Part shown: positions 30,556 through 37,822 of the stretch, piece after piece
Layout: every line of letters begins with the position of its first letter
How positions within the stretch are numbered: the stretch's first letter is position 1
Program-made: the position numbers and the translations under genes
The notes under the pieces: generated by a model
What the model saw: the letters and a program-made list of their open reading frames with translations, nothing else
What the model was told of the DNA's origin: nothing
Database searches by the model: none
Source of the DNA: a virus
DNA length: 38,144 nucleotides
Virus record (IMG/VR): IMGVR_UViG_3300044712_001180
Coordinates: 1 to 38,144 of that record
Direction: 5' to 3' (one strand)

Positions 30556-31097
30556 GCTTGTTTCATCCTTTGTAAGACTTCCCGCCTAGTGTCCGGGCCA
30601 AGGTCTAGCCAATGCTTATCCCTGATGCCGTCATTGGATAACTGGTAAAGGTTTTGCAGGACCGGCCTCCACCCGCTCGGCTCAACGTAAATGTCATTGG
30701 CTTCGCTTTTGGTTCTCGGCCCGCCCCCCAGGTGGCTCCACCATTTAGCCAGGGCCGGGCAGGTAAGGGGCCAGTCCTTATGATCGCGCTTGTATCGTTC
30801 GGCCCGCAGGTTAATTTCCTCCACCGTCAGGCCGGGGCAGACCGTCATTATTTCGGCTAGGGCATTGGCGGCAGACCGGAAGGCGGGTTTGGTGGTGGTG
30901 GCCGGGTCGCCCCCACAGGCTGAAACCAATGCGTCTAACAGGACATTGCGCTTGCGGGGCACAGGGACGGGCTTTTGCGCCACCCCGCGCCCCAACTCCG
31001 CATCCAGGCACCCAATTACCTCCTCCTTGGTTAGCCGCCTCCCTAGTGCCTTAGAACTGGCACAGAGGGCATTGTAAAGGGATAGGCCGGTGGTCAT
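30552..31097 (-). CDS. Putative replication organiser (helicase-loader-like)
   Basis: A 181-residue protein. An N-terminal helical part (LTKEEVIGCLDAELGRG) leads to CPGLTVEEINLRAERYKRDH and DWPLTCPALAKWWSHLGGG, a pattern seen at the C-terminus of phage replication initiators or organisers. The ATG at 31097 follows the C-rich leader CGCCCCACCCCC; the longer frame to 31328 overlaps another gene. The replication role is inference. Confidence 0.5.
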   Translation of the reverse strand: MTTGLSLYNALCASSKALGRRLTKEEVIGCLDAELGRGVAQKPVPVPRKRNVLLDALVSACGGDPATTTKPAFRSAANALAEIMTVCPGLTVEEINLRAERYKRDHKDWPLTCPALAKWWSHLGGGPRTKSEANDIYVEPSGWRPVLQNLYQLSNDGIRDKHWLDLGPDTRREVLQRMKQA

Positions 31098-31110
31098 GGG
31101 GGTGGGGCGG

Positions 31111-31521
31111 TTATTTGTCCAAACCGCAGCGTTTCCGAAGGTTGACAATTGCCGCCCCTGTTTGGGTAAGTTCATCGGGGGTGTTGTGATTAAACACCCT
31201 GATTCGCCCCAAATCCTCCCGGTTCTGTGCGTCCCGGTAGGCGAGGGCGGCTTTCCACGCTGGCCATGTATTGCATTTAGGGCTATCTGCGTTGCCTTCC
31301 CACCAGCAGACATATTCGGCATAATCAATTTGCTCCTGTGTCTGTTCCTTGGGGGGTGGGGCGGGGAGAACTGAAGGCTTCCAGTGAGTCCAGACTAGCG
31401 TTGAAAGAGAGTGGTAGTGGCATGGCGCGCCCCCGTCCCTCCAATACCAAACGGGACAGTCTGCGTCGGTCGGCTTCCGCTCGCTCATCTTAATCCAGCC
31501 ATCGTTTTCTTGTGTGTTCAT
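31111..31521 (-). CDS. DUF551-like protein
   Basis: A 136-residue protein. GWIKMSERKPTDADCPVWYW matches the opening of DUF551-type phage proteins, with a later WTHWKP strand. Function of that family is not known. It is a common early-region accessory in tailed phages. Confidence 0.65.
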   Translation of the reverse strand: MNTQENDGWIKMSERKPTDADCPVWYWRDGGAPCHYHSLSTLVWTHWKPSVLPAPPPKEQTQEQIDYAEYVCWWEGNADSPKCNTWPAWKAALAYRDAQNREDLGRIRVFNHNTPDELTQTGAAIVNLRKRCGLDK

Positions 31522-31528
31522 AAATAAG

Positions 31529-31951
31529 TTAGATAAGCACTCCGATTCTACGGGCTTCGCTTTGGTTGTCTTTTACCCAGTTGTGTTCGGGGCGACTCGC
31601 GGCCAACCAATAGCGTTCATCTAGCAGGCGGATGCCGTGCCGTTGGTTTGTGTGGTGAATTTCGGTGGAGGGGGGAACGTGGTGATAGCCAACCACCCCG
31701 CACCCATTGTCCCAATCTATGGGAATCATGCCGTCATGCTCAAAGGCGTCCGCTTCGTTATAGGCGTTCTTTGCCAGCCAAATCTGGCACCACGGATGTT
31801 CCTTTAGAAACCCCGGACGCCTGCGCCTATAGATGGCTAGTTCCTTGGCGCGTTTGGGCGACACCGGGCGAATCCGCTTCTTTGCCTTGGGGCGTTTCGC
31901 CCCCACCTTGAAGCAGTTGCCAGTGGCCTTGATTTGGGCGGATAGGTTCAT
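31529..31951 (-). CDS. HNH nuclease-like protein
   Basis: A 140-residue protein. A basic N-terminus (KRPKAKKRIRPVSPKRAKEL) precedes HPWC, then EIHHTNQRHG with the catalytic-type histidines and SRPEHNWVKDNQSEARRIG, the typical end of a phage HNH/NinG-related group. It may process recombination or packaging intermediates. The cysteine ligands are incomplete. Confidence 0.7.
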   Translation of the reverse strand: MNLSAQIKATGNCFKVGAKRPKAKKRIRPVSPKRAKELAIYRRRRPGFLKEHPWCQIWLAKNAYNEADAFEHDGMIPIDWDNGCGVVGYHHVPPSTEIHHTNQRHGIRLLDERYWLAASRPEHNWVKDNQSEARRIGVLI

Positions 31952-32151
31952 TTAGCGTCTTGGTGTGTCTCGTGATAAATCCTGTTCAGTAGGTGCATCC
32001 TGGCTTCCTCTCGGCTCATGGTGCGGCGGTAGGGCCACGGCCAAGAGTGTTCGGCCCCAATGGTGCGGCGTTCGTGCTTCAGCCAAGCTTCATCAACGAG
32101 CCGTTGATCGTATTCCTGTTGCGTTTCAGTCCAGCCCTTGAGGTTGCTCAT
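31948..32151 (-). CDS. Hypothetical small protein
   Basis: A 67-residue charged, helical protein (SNLKGWTETQQEYDQRLVDE) with Trp/His-rich middle. The ATG at 32151 overlaps the upstream stop. No family is recognised. Confidence 0.6.
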   Translation of the reverse strand: MSNLKGWTETQQEYDQRLVDEAWLKHERRTIGAEHSWPWPYRRTMSREEARMHLLNRIYHETHQDAK

Positions 32152-32342
32152 GGCTGGGCCTCCGCTTCGGCCCAAGCGTTATCCAGTTCCGCCTTTAGGT
32201 CTTTGATTTCACGGCGTAGCTCTACCACCTCTGCCTTTAGCTGGTGTTCATCTAGGCCCTCAACGGCCTCCCATTCGGCCTGAACTTCGGCAGAGTGCAT
32301 CCACGATGCGCACGCCCCCCTTCCACAGATTTTACAGCTCAT
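32148..32342 (-). CDS. Zinc-knuckle coiled-coil protein
   Basis: A 64-residue protein beginning MSCKICGRGACASWMH, a CxxC - Cys - His knuckle, followed by a long acidic coiled coil (LKAEVVELRREIKDLKAELD). It would dimerise. It may be an adaptor for the nuclease or replication proteins encoded nearby. Confidence 0.65.
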   Translation of the reverse strand: MSCKICGRGACASWMHSAEVQAEWEAVEGLDEHQLKAEVVELRREIKDLKAELDNAWAEAEAQP

Positions 32343-32584
32343 GGCTGGGCGAGCTTGTAATAGCTCTTGTAGGGGCGGCTGGAACGGTCCACCCGGTTAA
32401 TGATCGAAACGCCCCGCCTGCGGAGTGAACTAATTCTTGAATGCACCGCCATAGAACCGCTGATTTCATAGAGGCGGGGCATGGGAACCTCCCGCCCAAG
32501 ATTGGCCTGTAGATATCCAAGAATTACGTCCTCCTGGGATTCGCCCGCCTCAAGTATGGCGTGTTCCATCTGTGATGTGTTCAT
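32339..32584 (-). CDS. Winged-helix DNA-binding protein
   Basis: An 81-residue protein with VPMPRLYEISGSMAVHSRIS as helix-turn-helix and RRRGVSIINRVDRSSRPYKS as wing. This is the compact winged-helix layout of small phage regulators. The start follows ACCTCTATCCC, one of the C-rich leaders. Confidence 0.65.
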   Translation of the reverse strand: MNTSQMEHAILEAGESQEDVILGYLQANLGREVPMPRLYEISGSMAVHSRISSLRRRGVSIINRVDRSSRPYKSYYKLAQP

Positions 32585-32602
32585 GGGATAGAGGTATAGA
32601 AG

Positions 32603-33262
32603 TTAGAACGGCACGTCATCATCATGGGCAGACATGGCCTCGGCAGATGAAATGTTGTATTTCTCCTCATCGGTGAGGGCGTGGTTTTTCCGCTGGGGGT
32701 TCACGCTCTCGGAATACTCCTCTGAATTTTTGATCTTGTTCTGAATCCATTCAGGCATGGAGGGCGGGAAGGTGATGGGGCCGTCCGAGGGCAGGTCATA
32801 GACCATAATCTCATTCTCGGGCTGCATGGCCTTGGTTCCCTTGGCCAACGGGACAATTGAAATCACGTTGGCATAGGTCTTGGTCCCGTCCTTTGAGGGG
32901 CGGTGTGCGACGTTGAGCTGGCAGTTTTTGCCAACCAGATTGCCAACCTCAAATTCCTGCGCCTCCTCTGCCGTGAAGGGACGGCCACGCCAGGATTCAA
33001 GCTCCTTGCGCAAGTTGCTCTTGGTCCCGGTTGAGAGGGTGTATTCCTTGGAAATGACGCGGGGCAGGTCTTTGATCGCCCCCGTCTGGTCTTTGAAGTC
33101 TCCCCGCTCGTGGGGCAGCTCCCAAATCAGGAGAACCTTGCGGGACGGGGCGTACATGGTGCTTGGCTGGGTGCCAAGGTCAATGACGGCATAGCAGACG
33201 CCGTGATGGATTCCGGCAGGGACGGGGGTAAAATCGCCCCCCTTGGATGTGGCTTTAGGCAT
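32603..33262 (-). CDS. Single-stranded DNA-binding-like protein
   Basis: A 219-residue protein with an OB-fold-like core (VPAGIHHGVCYAVIDLGTQ, CQLNVAHRPSKDGTKTYANV) and an acidic C-terminal tip DDDVPF, which mimics the DDDIPF tail of bacterial SSB used to recruit partners. It resembles a phage family adjacent to recombination genes. It would protect single strands during replication. Confidence 0.75.
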   Translation of the reverse strand: MPKATSKGGDFTPVPAGIHHGVCYAVIDLGTQPSTMYAPSRKVLLIWELPHERGDFKDQTGAIKDLPRVISKEYTLSTGTKSNLRKELESWRGRPFTAEEAQEFEVGNLVGKNCQLNVAHRPSKDGTKTYANVISIVPLAKGTKAMQPENEIMVYDLPSDGPITFPPSMPEWIQNKIKNSEEYSESVNPQRKNHALTDEEKYNISSAEAMSAHDDDVPF

Positions 33263-33266
33263 GTTG

Positions 33267-33422
33267 TTATTTAGTTTTGGTTGCTAGTTTCTTGATAAAG
33301 TTGTCTATGCGCTCCCAAATGGTCAGGCGTGGGGGCAGCAGCCACTTGATGGCGTCTAGGTGGGTCTGCGCCTGCCCCAAGTGATACCAAAGCTGGGACA
33401 GCTTCTTGTCGTAATCACTCAT
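33267..33422 (-). CDS. 51-residue micro-protein
   Basis: It opens SDYDKKLSQLWYHLGQAQTH and has an amphipathic helix and a basic end (KKLATKTK). The start is given by an ATGA overlap. It is 4 bases from the SSB-like gene. Function is unknown. Confidence 0.55.
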   Translation of the reverse strand: MSDYDKKLSQLWYHLGQAQTHLDAIKWLLPPRLTIWERIDNFIKKLATKTK

Positions 33423-33589
33423 GGGGTTGTAAACAGCCCCGCATATTTGATGGTAATAACCTCGGGGCACTCCTTTGTCCTGTTCTTTACGCGGAGCAAA
33501 ACCCCGGCATACAACAATGCCCGCTTCCTGTTCATCGGCTCGGTTTTAATGCCAAGCGAACTCTCTACGGTGAATTTCCTGTATTTCAT
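33419..33589 (-). CDS. 56-residue micro-protein
   Basis: A basic beta-rich frame (KYRKFTVESSLGIKTEPMNR) from the ATG at 33589, preceded by CAAGGAATT, one of the few purine-rich leaders here. A GTG at 33661 would give an 80-residue form overlapping the next gene. Confidence 0.45.
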   Translation of the reverse strand: MKYRKFTVESSLGIKTEPMNRKRALLYAGVLLRVKNRTKECPEVITIKYAGLFTTP

Positions 33590-33600
33590 AATTCCTTGGT

Positions 33601-33684
33601 TCAGGCGACATGCGCCCAGGTTGATTTTGTGAATTGCCCATAAATATAGACGGGCCTCCACGTTTCTTTTGCTGTCGTGTTCAT
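33601..33684 (-). CDS. 27-residue micro-ORF in the coupled chain
   Basis: A very short frame (NTTAKETWRPVYIYGQFTK...) accepted only because its ATG overlaps the previous stop exactly as in the rest of the chain. It could instead be a leader that sets the level of the next gene. Confidence 0.35.
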   Translation of the reverse strand: MNTTAKETWRPVYIYGQFTKSTWAHVA

Positions 33685-33899
33685 AGCTCTTTTGCGGTTC
33701 CCCTCCATTGCGGGCGTTTCAGTCTTTCCAACTCCATAGCAACCTCTTTAGGGTCGGATGGGTTGAGGGTGATCGGCCTGCCGTCTGTGTGGTGCGCCTC
33801 GTGAATCTCAGCCAGTCGGTCCAGGTCATTTTCTGACAAGGTGGGGGGCGGCACCCCTTGGTTGGCTTGCGCCAGCAATTCCTGGGTGGTCGGTTTCAT
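33681..33899 (-). CDS. Hypothetical acidic protein
   Basis: A 72-residue helical protein (TLSENDLDRLAEIHEAHHTD, EVAMELERLKRPQWRG). It overlaps the membrane peptide gene upstream by ATGA. No family is recognised. Confidence 0.6.
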   Translation of the reverse strand: MKPTTQELLAQANQGVPPPTLSENDLDRLAEIHEAHHTDGRPITLNPSDPKEVAMELERLKRPQWRGTAKEL

Positions 33900-33985
33900 A
33901 GCGGGAAGGATTTAAAGAGAATCGCCACCACCAGCAGGCAGAGGGCGAAGCACAGGAAGGTAACTAGCTTTTCGATGGGTTTCAT
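33896..33985 (-). CDS. 29-residue membrane peptide
   Basis: KPIEKLVTFLCFALCLLVVA followed by ILFKSFPL is a single hydrophobic helix with a positive N-terminus. It begins 6 bases after the HNH-like gene stop and overlaps the next ATG. Confidence 0.45.
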   Translation of the reverse strand: MKPIEKLVTFLCFALCLLVVAILFKSFPL

Positions 33986-33991
33986 GGGGTG

Positions 33992-34468
33992 TTAAGCTGC
34001 TTTACGGTGTTTCTGGACGGGCCGCTCGATGGCGTCCTCTGCGGACCAGCCATACCAAACGTAGCGGAAATATAGCGTGCGGCGTGGAATCCCGCGCTCC
34101 TCGGCCCAATCCGCTAGGGGCTTGGTAACACCGCGATGGGTAATAAAGGTCGTATCGCGCTTGTTCCTGTCGTTTTGCTTGCGCGTGGCCCACCGGCAGT
34201 TGCCCGGCTCGTAGTTGCCGTTTGTGTCTATCCGATCAATCACGCGGCCAGCCGGAACATGGCCCATGTCGGCAAGGAAGTTGGGAAAGGACATCCAGCG
34301 TTCGCATACCTGGATGCCGCGCCCGCCGTAAAACTCGTAACCGCACGCGCTCGGATTGTGGCACCGCTGAATCATTGCTCGCCAACGGCTGTAGGTTAGT
34401 GATTGGCTAAGGCCGTGGATGGTTCTCTTGGCTCTTTCTCTGCCCGTGGCTGGATTTATGACGCTCAT
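33992..34468 (-). CDS. Homing-endonuclease-like protein with HTH (paralogue of the 25163 gene)
   Basis: A 158-residue protein. The core (WRAMIQRCHNP, YGGRGIQVCERW, NFLADMGHVPAGRVIDRID, PGNCRWAT) aligns along its length with the 25163 protein. The C-terminus (KPLADWAEERGIPRRTLYFR) is a helix-turn-helix. It lacks the N-terminal cysteine part of its paralogue. It is likely a mobile DNA-cutting or recombination protein that entered the early operon. Confidence 0.75.
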   Translation of the reverse strand: MSVINPATGRERAKRTIHGLSQSLTYSRWRAMIQRCHNPSACGYEFYGGRGIQVCERWMSFPNFLADMGHVPAGRVIDRIDTNGNYEPGNCRWATRKQNDRNKRDTTFITHRGVTKPLADWAEERGIPRRTLYFRYVWYGWSAEDAIERPVQKHRKAA

Positions 34469-34552
34469 GTTATAGGTGGTAGGGCTATAGATGTTAGAAC
34501 TGTTATAACTTGTTGGGGTCTCACAATATACGTTATTTCGCAGGTGGCTCTT
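34469..34552 (-). promoter_or_regulatory. Intergenic region with likely leftward promoter
   Basis: GTTATAAC (34502-34509), CTATAG and GTTAGAAC (34493-34500) lie before the 34468 start. Read leftward, CTAACA, 17 bases, then TATAAC adjacent to the ATG makes a tentative promoter that would give an almost leaderless message. It breaks the otherwise tight early operon into two parts. Confidence 0.35.
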
Positions 34553-34819
34553 TTAGGCCAACAGGTCTCTGCGTAGTACCGAGGCGGGACTAACTTGGCC
34601 CTTCCGTCTCGGGGCATGAACCTGGAACGCCGACAGCGAAGCAAGGGCCGGGAAGAAATTCTTCGCGGGGATTTTGCCGAACTGTGAAGTTACAATTTTC
34701 ATTACCTCGTTAGCGGAGTTGCCATTGGCACCGATGCTATGAAAGTCTGCTATCCTTTCTATTCCGGCGCGAGTTAGATGGTCCGTCTTGAATTTGAACT
34801 GGGGTGATCCTAGAGACAT
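34553..34819 (-). CDS. Hypothetical protein overlapping the upstream gene
   Basis: An 88-residue protein (LTRAGIERIADFHSIGANG, IPAKNFFPALASLSAFQVHA) from the ATG at 34819. It overlaps the 3-prime end of the 34737-35174 gene by 83 bases in another frame; a GTG at 34912 would extend this. Either one frame is not real at its end, or a frameshift joins them. Confidence 0.4.
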   Translation of the reverse strand: MSLGSPQFKFKTDHLTRAGIERIADFHSIGANGNSANEVMKIVTSQFGKIPAKNFFPALASLSAFQVHAPRRKGQVSPASVLRRDLLA

Positions 34820-35174
34820 ATTCAGGTGGGAAACCAACTTGTAAGAGGAGCGACATAAGATCGGCACGAGTATGCCAGGAAATCCTGTCCCTCCGAAAAG
34901 ATTCGAGGCCACGGCAGGCGGATAGATATTGCGTCAGGGCATCATGGTATTGGGCGGGAACCTCCTCGCCGCCTATAGTCATTTCTGCCAGCACGGCCTG
35001 CATACGGTCAAGGTAGTCCATGAGCGGGCGGCTGTTTGTGAAGCAGCGCAAATCCCGAAAATAGCAGCGAAGCTCCACCCGATTGATCGAGTAGTTATCG
35101 CGCCCCCCCTCTCCATCCAGAACTTGCTGGGTGGGGGTGTCTGAGTAGGTGCGGCCCTTGCGCTGAATCTTCAT
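34737..35174 (-). CDS. Hypothetical protein
   Basis: A 145-residue helical protein (RPLMDYLDRMQAVLAEMTIG, ALTQYLSACRGLESFRRDRI). The start is set by an ATGA overlap. The final ~25 residues become Ser/Arg-rich and lie opposite the start of the next frame, so the true C-terminus is uncertain. Confidence 0.55.
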   Translation of the reverse strand: MKIQRKGRTYSDTPTQQVLDGEGGRDNYSINRVELRCYFRDLRCFTNSRPLMDYLDRMQAVLAEMTIGGEEVPAQYHDALTQYLSACRGLESFRRDRISWHTRADLMSLLLQVGFPPEYVSRITPVQIQDGPSNSRRNRKDSRLS

Positions 35175-35389
35175 GGGTGTTTGGTCGGGCGGTTGTACCA
35201 ACGCACAAACTTATCGAATGTCGCCCTCGGCAGAATAACTTCTCCTGTTGCCGCCTCGCCCGGTTTCTGGGAAACAATGCTTACCGTGCGGGCGTCTATA
35301 CAAATCCAGTGATCTTTAGTGTGACATCCGTCCGTTCTGAGCGAGCAGATGGCGTCTAGCGTTTTGGCGGTTCTTGGTGAGTGCTTCAT
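35171..35389 (-). CDS. Hypothetical protein
   Basis: A 72-residue protein with CSLRTDGCHTKDHWICIDAR and TGEVILPRATFDKFVRWYN, suggesting a small beta fold. It starts after the C-rich leader GCCCCGCCCCATCCC. Function is unknown. Confidence 0.6.
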   Translation of the reverse strand: MKHSPRTAKTLDAICSLRTDGCHTKDHWICIDARTVSIVSQKPGEAATGEVILPRATFDKFVRWYNRPTKHP

Positions 35390-35407
35390 GGGATGGGGCG
35401 GGGCGAA

Positions 35408-35602
35408 TCAGAACCCGCTAAACTTCCTGGTGCCCTTCTTGTCCACAGATGAAACAGAATTGGCAAAGTCGCAAAGTATTCTGCGGTTCATGGCTGAATA
35501 GCCAACGGCAACTGGCTTCTGCGCCTTGCCTGCGGCAACTATAATTGCCCGGTAGCTGGCCGGGATGGTGGTCTGGGCTGGAACCATTTTCTCTTTCTTC
35601 AT
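35408..35602 (-). CDS. Hypothetical small protein
   Basis: A 64-residue basic protein (IPASYRAIIVAAGKAQKPVA). It starts 3 bases after the stop of the upstream gene. No family is recognised. Confidence 0.6.
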   Translation of the reverse strand: MKKEKMVPAQTTIPASYRAIIVAAGKAQKPVAVGYSAMNRRILCDFANSVSSVDKKGTRKFSGF

Positions 35603-35605
35603 GGG

Positions 35606-36280
35606 TTAAGGGGTGGGGCGGTTGCGGGCGGCGCACTTGGCGCAGTAATAACCCTTGGGCGTGCCGTGCTCACACACATCAGCTAGTGGCATGTCTCGCA
35701 TGTATTCGGGCAACGGTGGAAACGGGTCATCTATTTCCGATTTGCCTGCCATAGCTGCGTCAATGGCAGTCCTTACTCCACCGCGATAGTGAATCTTTTT
35801 GGCGCGACTGTGAAGGCCGTAAGAGAACACGAACGGCATGGGGTCAGGCGACTCGGGAGCGTGAATCGCACGGCCTGACGAGTATGTTGATTGTTGGTCC
35901 AACCAATCCAGTCGTTCCCCGTCCTTCTTGGCCTCCGCCAGTTGGGCGCGGAGGGCGTCGAGGAGGCCACCAATGTCGGCGGGCATCACGTTCAGTATCT
36001 TGTTGCACGCCTCAACCGCATCCACTTGAGCCGAACCGTAAGATGCCAAGCAATTCGCGTTCCTTGACTGAACCAGCACAACGCGCATTTCAGTCCAGAG
36101 TGTGCGGAGGGCTTCGTTTTCCTTCCGCGCCTCGGCCAGTTGTCGCGCCAGCTTATCGGCACAGGATTCCTCTAGTTCGATTTCTCCACCGTGGCAACGG
36201 CGACAATAGCACAGGCCGTTTTCATCGTTAAGCAAATCGTGGTCATCAGCAAAGAGCTTGTGTGGTGTGCTATCTTTCAT
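35606..36280 (-). CDS. Zinc-knuckle/coiled-coil protein, first gene of the early operon
   Basis: A 224-residue protein. CYCRRCHGGE near the N-terminus and CEHGTPKGYYCAKC at the C-terminus are CxC/CxxC-type knuckles, and a coiled coil (DKLARQLAEARKENEALRTL) lies between. The short phrase ERLDWLDQQ followed by a basic region is common in poorly characterised phage ead/Ea22-like proteins. It is the first leftward gene after the divergent control region. Confidence 0.65.
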   Translation of the reverse strand: MKDSTPHKLFADDHDLLNDENGLCYCRRCHGGEIELEESCADKLARQLAEARKENEALRTLWTEMRVVLVQSRNANCLASYGSAQVDAVEACNKILNVMPADIGGLLDALRAQLAEAKKDGERLDWLDQQSTYSSGRAIHAPESPDPMPFVFSYGLHSRAKKIHYRGGVRTAIDAAMAGKSEIDDPFPPLPEYMRDMPLADVCEHGTPKGYYCAKCAARNRPTP

Positions 36281-36441
36281 GGGGTGAAAAACGGGGTGTG
36301 GGCTAGAATGGCTAGAGACTGTATAGTTCTAACATCACCTGTCCAGCCTATTTCTTATTATTTTTTATATACCTAGAAATAGGTATAGCGCACCCCTGTT
36401 AGATATGGTATGTTCCAACTGTTAGGCAACCCATCATCCCC
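36281..36441. promoter_or_regulatory. Divergent control region of the early operons
   Basis: The most AT-rich part of the genome lies here (TTTCTTATTATTTTTTATAT, 36351-36370). It holds a direct repeat GGCTAGA (36301-36307 and 36310-36316), GTTCTAAC (36326-36333), the operator-like palindrome 36368-36387, and two CTGTTAG half-sites (36396-36402 and 36419-36425). These features suit a regulated pair of divergent promoters. I cannot assign exact -35/-10 boxes. Confidence 0.6.
36368..36387. promoter_or_regulatory. TATACCTA-GAAA-TAGGTATA operator
   Basis: Perfect 8-bp arms with a 4-nt spacer form a 20-bp dyad, the size of a dimeric repressor site. It sits midway between the divergent genes. The winged-helix proteins of this phage are candidate binders. 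Confidence 0.55.
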
Positions 36442-36810
36442 ATGATAACCATTGAAAGAGACACGATCAACATGACCGCCGTGGTTCACGAAACCAAGGC
36501 GGCGTATTTGATTCAGCGCGGCGAGAACGAAGCCGCCAACAGCGGTAGAGCTTACAGTCAGAGCTATTACCTGGGACTTATTATTGATTACTGGCTGAAG
36601 GCGGGTGCGCCGCCCCTTACCGCAACTGACATTGTTACACCCGTTCCGGTCTTTGAGAAAAAGAGCAGGTTCAAGCGGAAATACCGCCAGCTTGATGCGG
36701 TCAGGCCCGATCATCGGGCACAGGCTGCAAAGGCCGAGGCTGCTGCAACAGAGGCCGAACAGCTCCGTAGCACAGCCACGCCGTCCCCTGCCACGCCTTC
36801 ACAACCGTAA
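36442..36810 (+). CDS. Hypothetical protein beside the control region
   Basis: A 122-residue protein. The N-terminal part (AYLIQRGENEAANSGRAYSQ, SYYLGLIIDYWLKAG) is helical, followed by a basic linker (KKSRFKRKYRQLD) and an Ala/Pro/Thr-rich tail. It may be a DNA-binding early regulator because of position and charge. The leader CCCATCATCCCC precedes ATG. Its end converges with and overlaps the next gene by 110 bases. Confidence 0.6.
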   Translation: MITIERDTINMTAVVHETKAAYLIQRGENEAANSGRAYSQSYYLGLIIDYWLKAGAPPLTATDIVTPVPVFEKKSRFKRKYRQLDAVRPDHRAQAAKAEAAATEAEQLRSTATPSPATPSQP

Positions 36811-37066
36811 TCCAGCGCATCGCCCCGCCCGCCATGAGCTGCATATAGGTAAGCGGGATTGATTCGTCATCATTGGCCAGCCAATGCCGCAACCTGGCTA
36901 CGTCCCCCGGCTCCATGAACTCCTCATATTTAGTCCCCAAGCATCGGGGCACATCAGCGGCAAGGTGCCCATCCCAATTGGCGCAGGCTAGGGCGGTGCC
37001 ATCAGTTTGCATCACGGCTACTTTCAAGCCTAATGCTGCCGCCTCTTTGAAAGCTTTGCGCCACAT
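36701..37066 (-). CDS. PAS-like domain protein
   Basis: A 121-residue protein. LKVAVMQTDGTALACANWDG, then YEEFMEPGDVARLRHWLAND and MRWITVVKAWQGTAWLC follow the strand-helix-strand order of a PAS fold. It stands alone, with no output domain, and would sense a ligand or bind a partner. It overlaps the 3-prime end of the converging gene, which is unusual here. Confidence 0.6.
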   Translation of the reverse strand: MWRKAFKEAAALGLKVAVMQTDGTALACANWDGHLAADVPRCLGTKYEEFMEPGDVARLRHWLANDDESIPLTYMQLMAGGAMRWITVVKAWQGTAWLCYGAVRPLLQQPRPLQPVPDDRA

Positions 37067-37078
37067 ATCAATTTCCCC

Positions 37079-37474
37079 ATGAAAACCAACACAGACAAAA
37101 CAATAGCGGCCTCATTGCTTGAAGTTCGCCAAGAAATCGCCCGCTTGCAACAGTTGGCAACCGCCTATGAAAAGGTATTGGAAATCCAGAAATCAGGTGC
37201 GGCCCCCAAAGTGAAGGCAGGCAAACCCGCCCCCAAGGAAGTGAAGCAGAAGAAGGGCAAACGCCCCAAGGCCCCCACCGGCACACTGGAAAGGGCGATT
37301 AGTGAAGTGCTGGATGGTGATGGGAAGCTGACGGGCGGGGAAATCCTGGCCGCGCTCCGCACCAACAATTACAAGTATTCCCTAAACAACCTTGGGCCGA
37401 CCCTGACAAAGCTAAGTGAGAAGGGGAAGATCGTGCTGGAGGGTGACAAATACGGCTTGCCGGTGGCAAAATGA
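37079..37474 (+). CDS. Coiled-coil, Lys-rich-linker, winged-helix protein
   Basis: A 131-residue protein in three parts: a coiled coil (LLEVRQEIARLQQLATAYEK), a Lys/Pro/Ala-rich linker like histone-H1 tails, and a winged helix (LTGGEILAALRTNNYKYSLN, then NLGPTLTKLSEKGKIV). It should bind DNA as a dimer. It could be a nucleoid-like or regulatory protein. The divergent neighbour starts 12 bases away. Confidence 0.65.
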   Translation: MKTNTDKTIAASLLEVRQEIARLQQLATAYEKVLEIQKSGAAPKVKAGKPAPKEVKQKKGKRPKAPTGTLERAISEVLDGDGKLTGGEILAALRTNNYKYSLNNLGPTLTKLSEKGKIVLEGDKYGLPVAK

Positions 37475-37581
37475 AAAGACCGCGAAAGCCCGCAACCTAT
37501 CAATCGGGGAAGCGGGCAAAGTCTAATATGGTCAAGGCGATGGCGGCAATCCTACGCGCCAAGAAACAAAAACGCATTTAG
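37471..37581 (+). CDS. 36-residue very basic micro-protein
   Basis: MKRPRKPATYQSGKRAKSNM and the ending RAKKQKRI make this almost all Lys/Arg/Ala. It is coupled by ATGA to the winged-helix gene, and the two probably act on nucleic acid together. Confidence 0.55.
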   Translation: MKRPRKPATYQSGKRAKSNMVKAMAAILRAKKQKRI

Positions 37582-37587
37582 CCATGT

Positions 37588-37779
37588 CTAACGCATTGTG
37601 GACAAAACAAACAGAGCCACAAGACAGACAACAAGGCTAACCCCGATGGAAGCTATCCATGAAGCAATGTCGTTTGGGTCTCGAAGGGTTTCTCGCCACG
37701 ACCAAAACAATGCCAAAAGAATCAGGATGGCTAACAACCCGGCGGCCACGGCACCGATAAGCACGGTCAATATATACAT
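37588..37779 (-). CDS. Two-helix membrane protein
   Basis: A 63-residue protein with two hydrophobic segments (AVAAGLLAILILLALFWSW and ASWIASIGVSLVVCLVALFV) joined by a charged loop (RETLRDPND). The hairpin topology is that of class II holins, but the place is far from the late genes, so superinfection exclusion is as likely. GTTAGAAC lies 4 bases before the start. Confidence 0.6.
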   Translation of the reverse strand: MYILTVLIGAVAAGLLAILILLALFWSWRETLRDPNDIASWIASIGVSLVVCLVALFVLSTMR

Positions 37780-37822
37780 ATTGTTCTAACAAACAGAAAT
37801 CGCCACGCTACGCAACAAACTA

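Noticed and set aside
32602-32609. GTTAGAAC as another copy of the regulatory motif
   Set aside because: It is formed by the last codons of the SSB-like gene (Pro-Phe-stop), so a chance coding match is likely.
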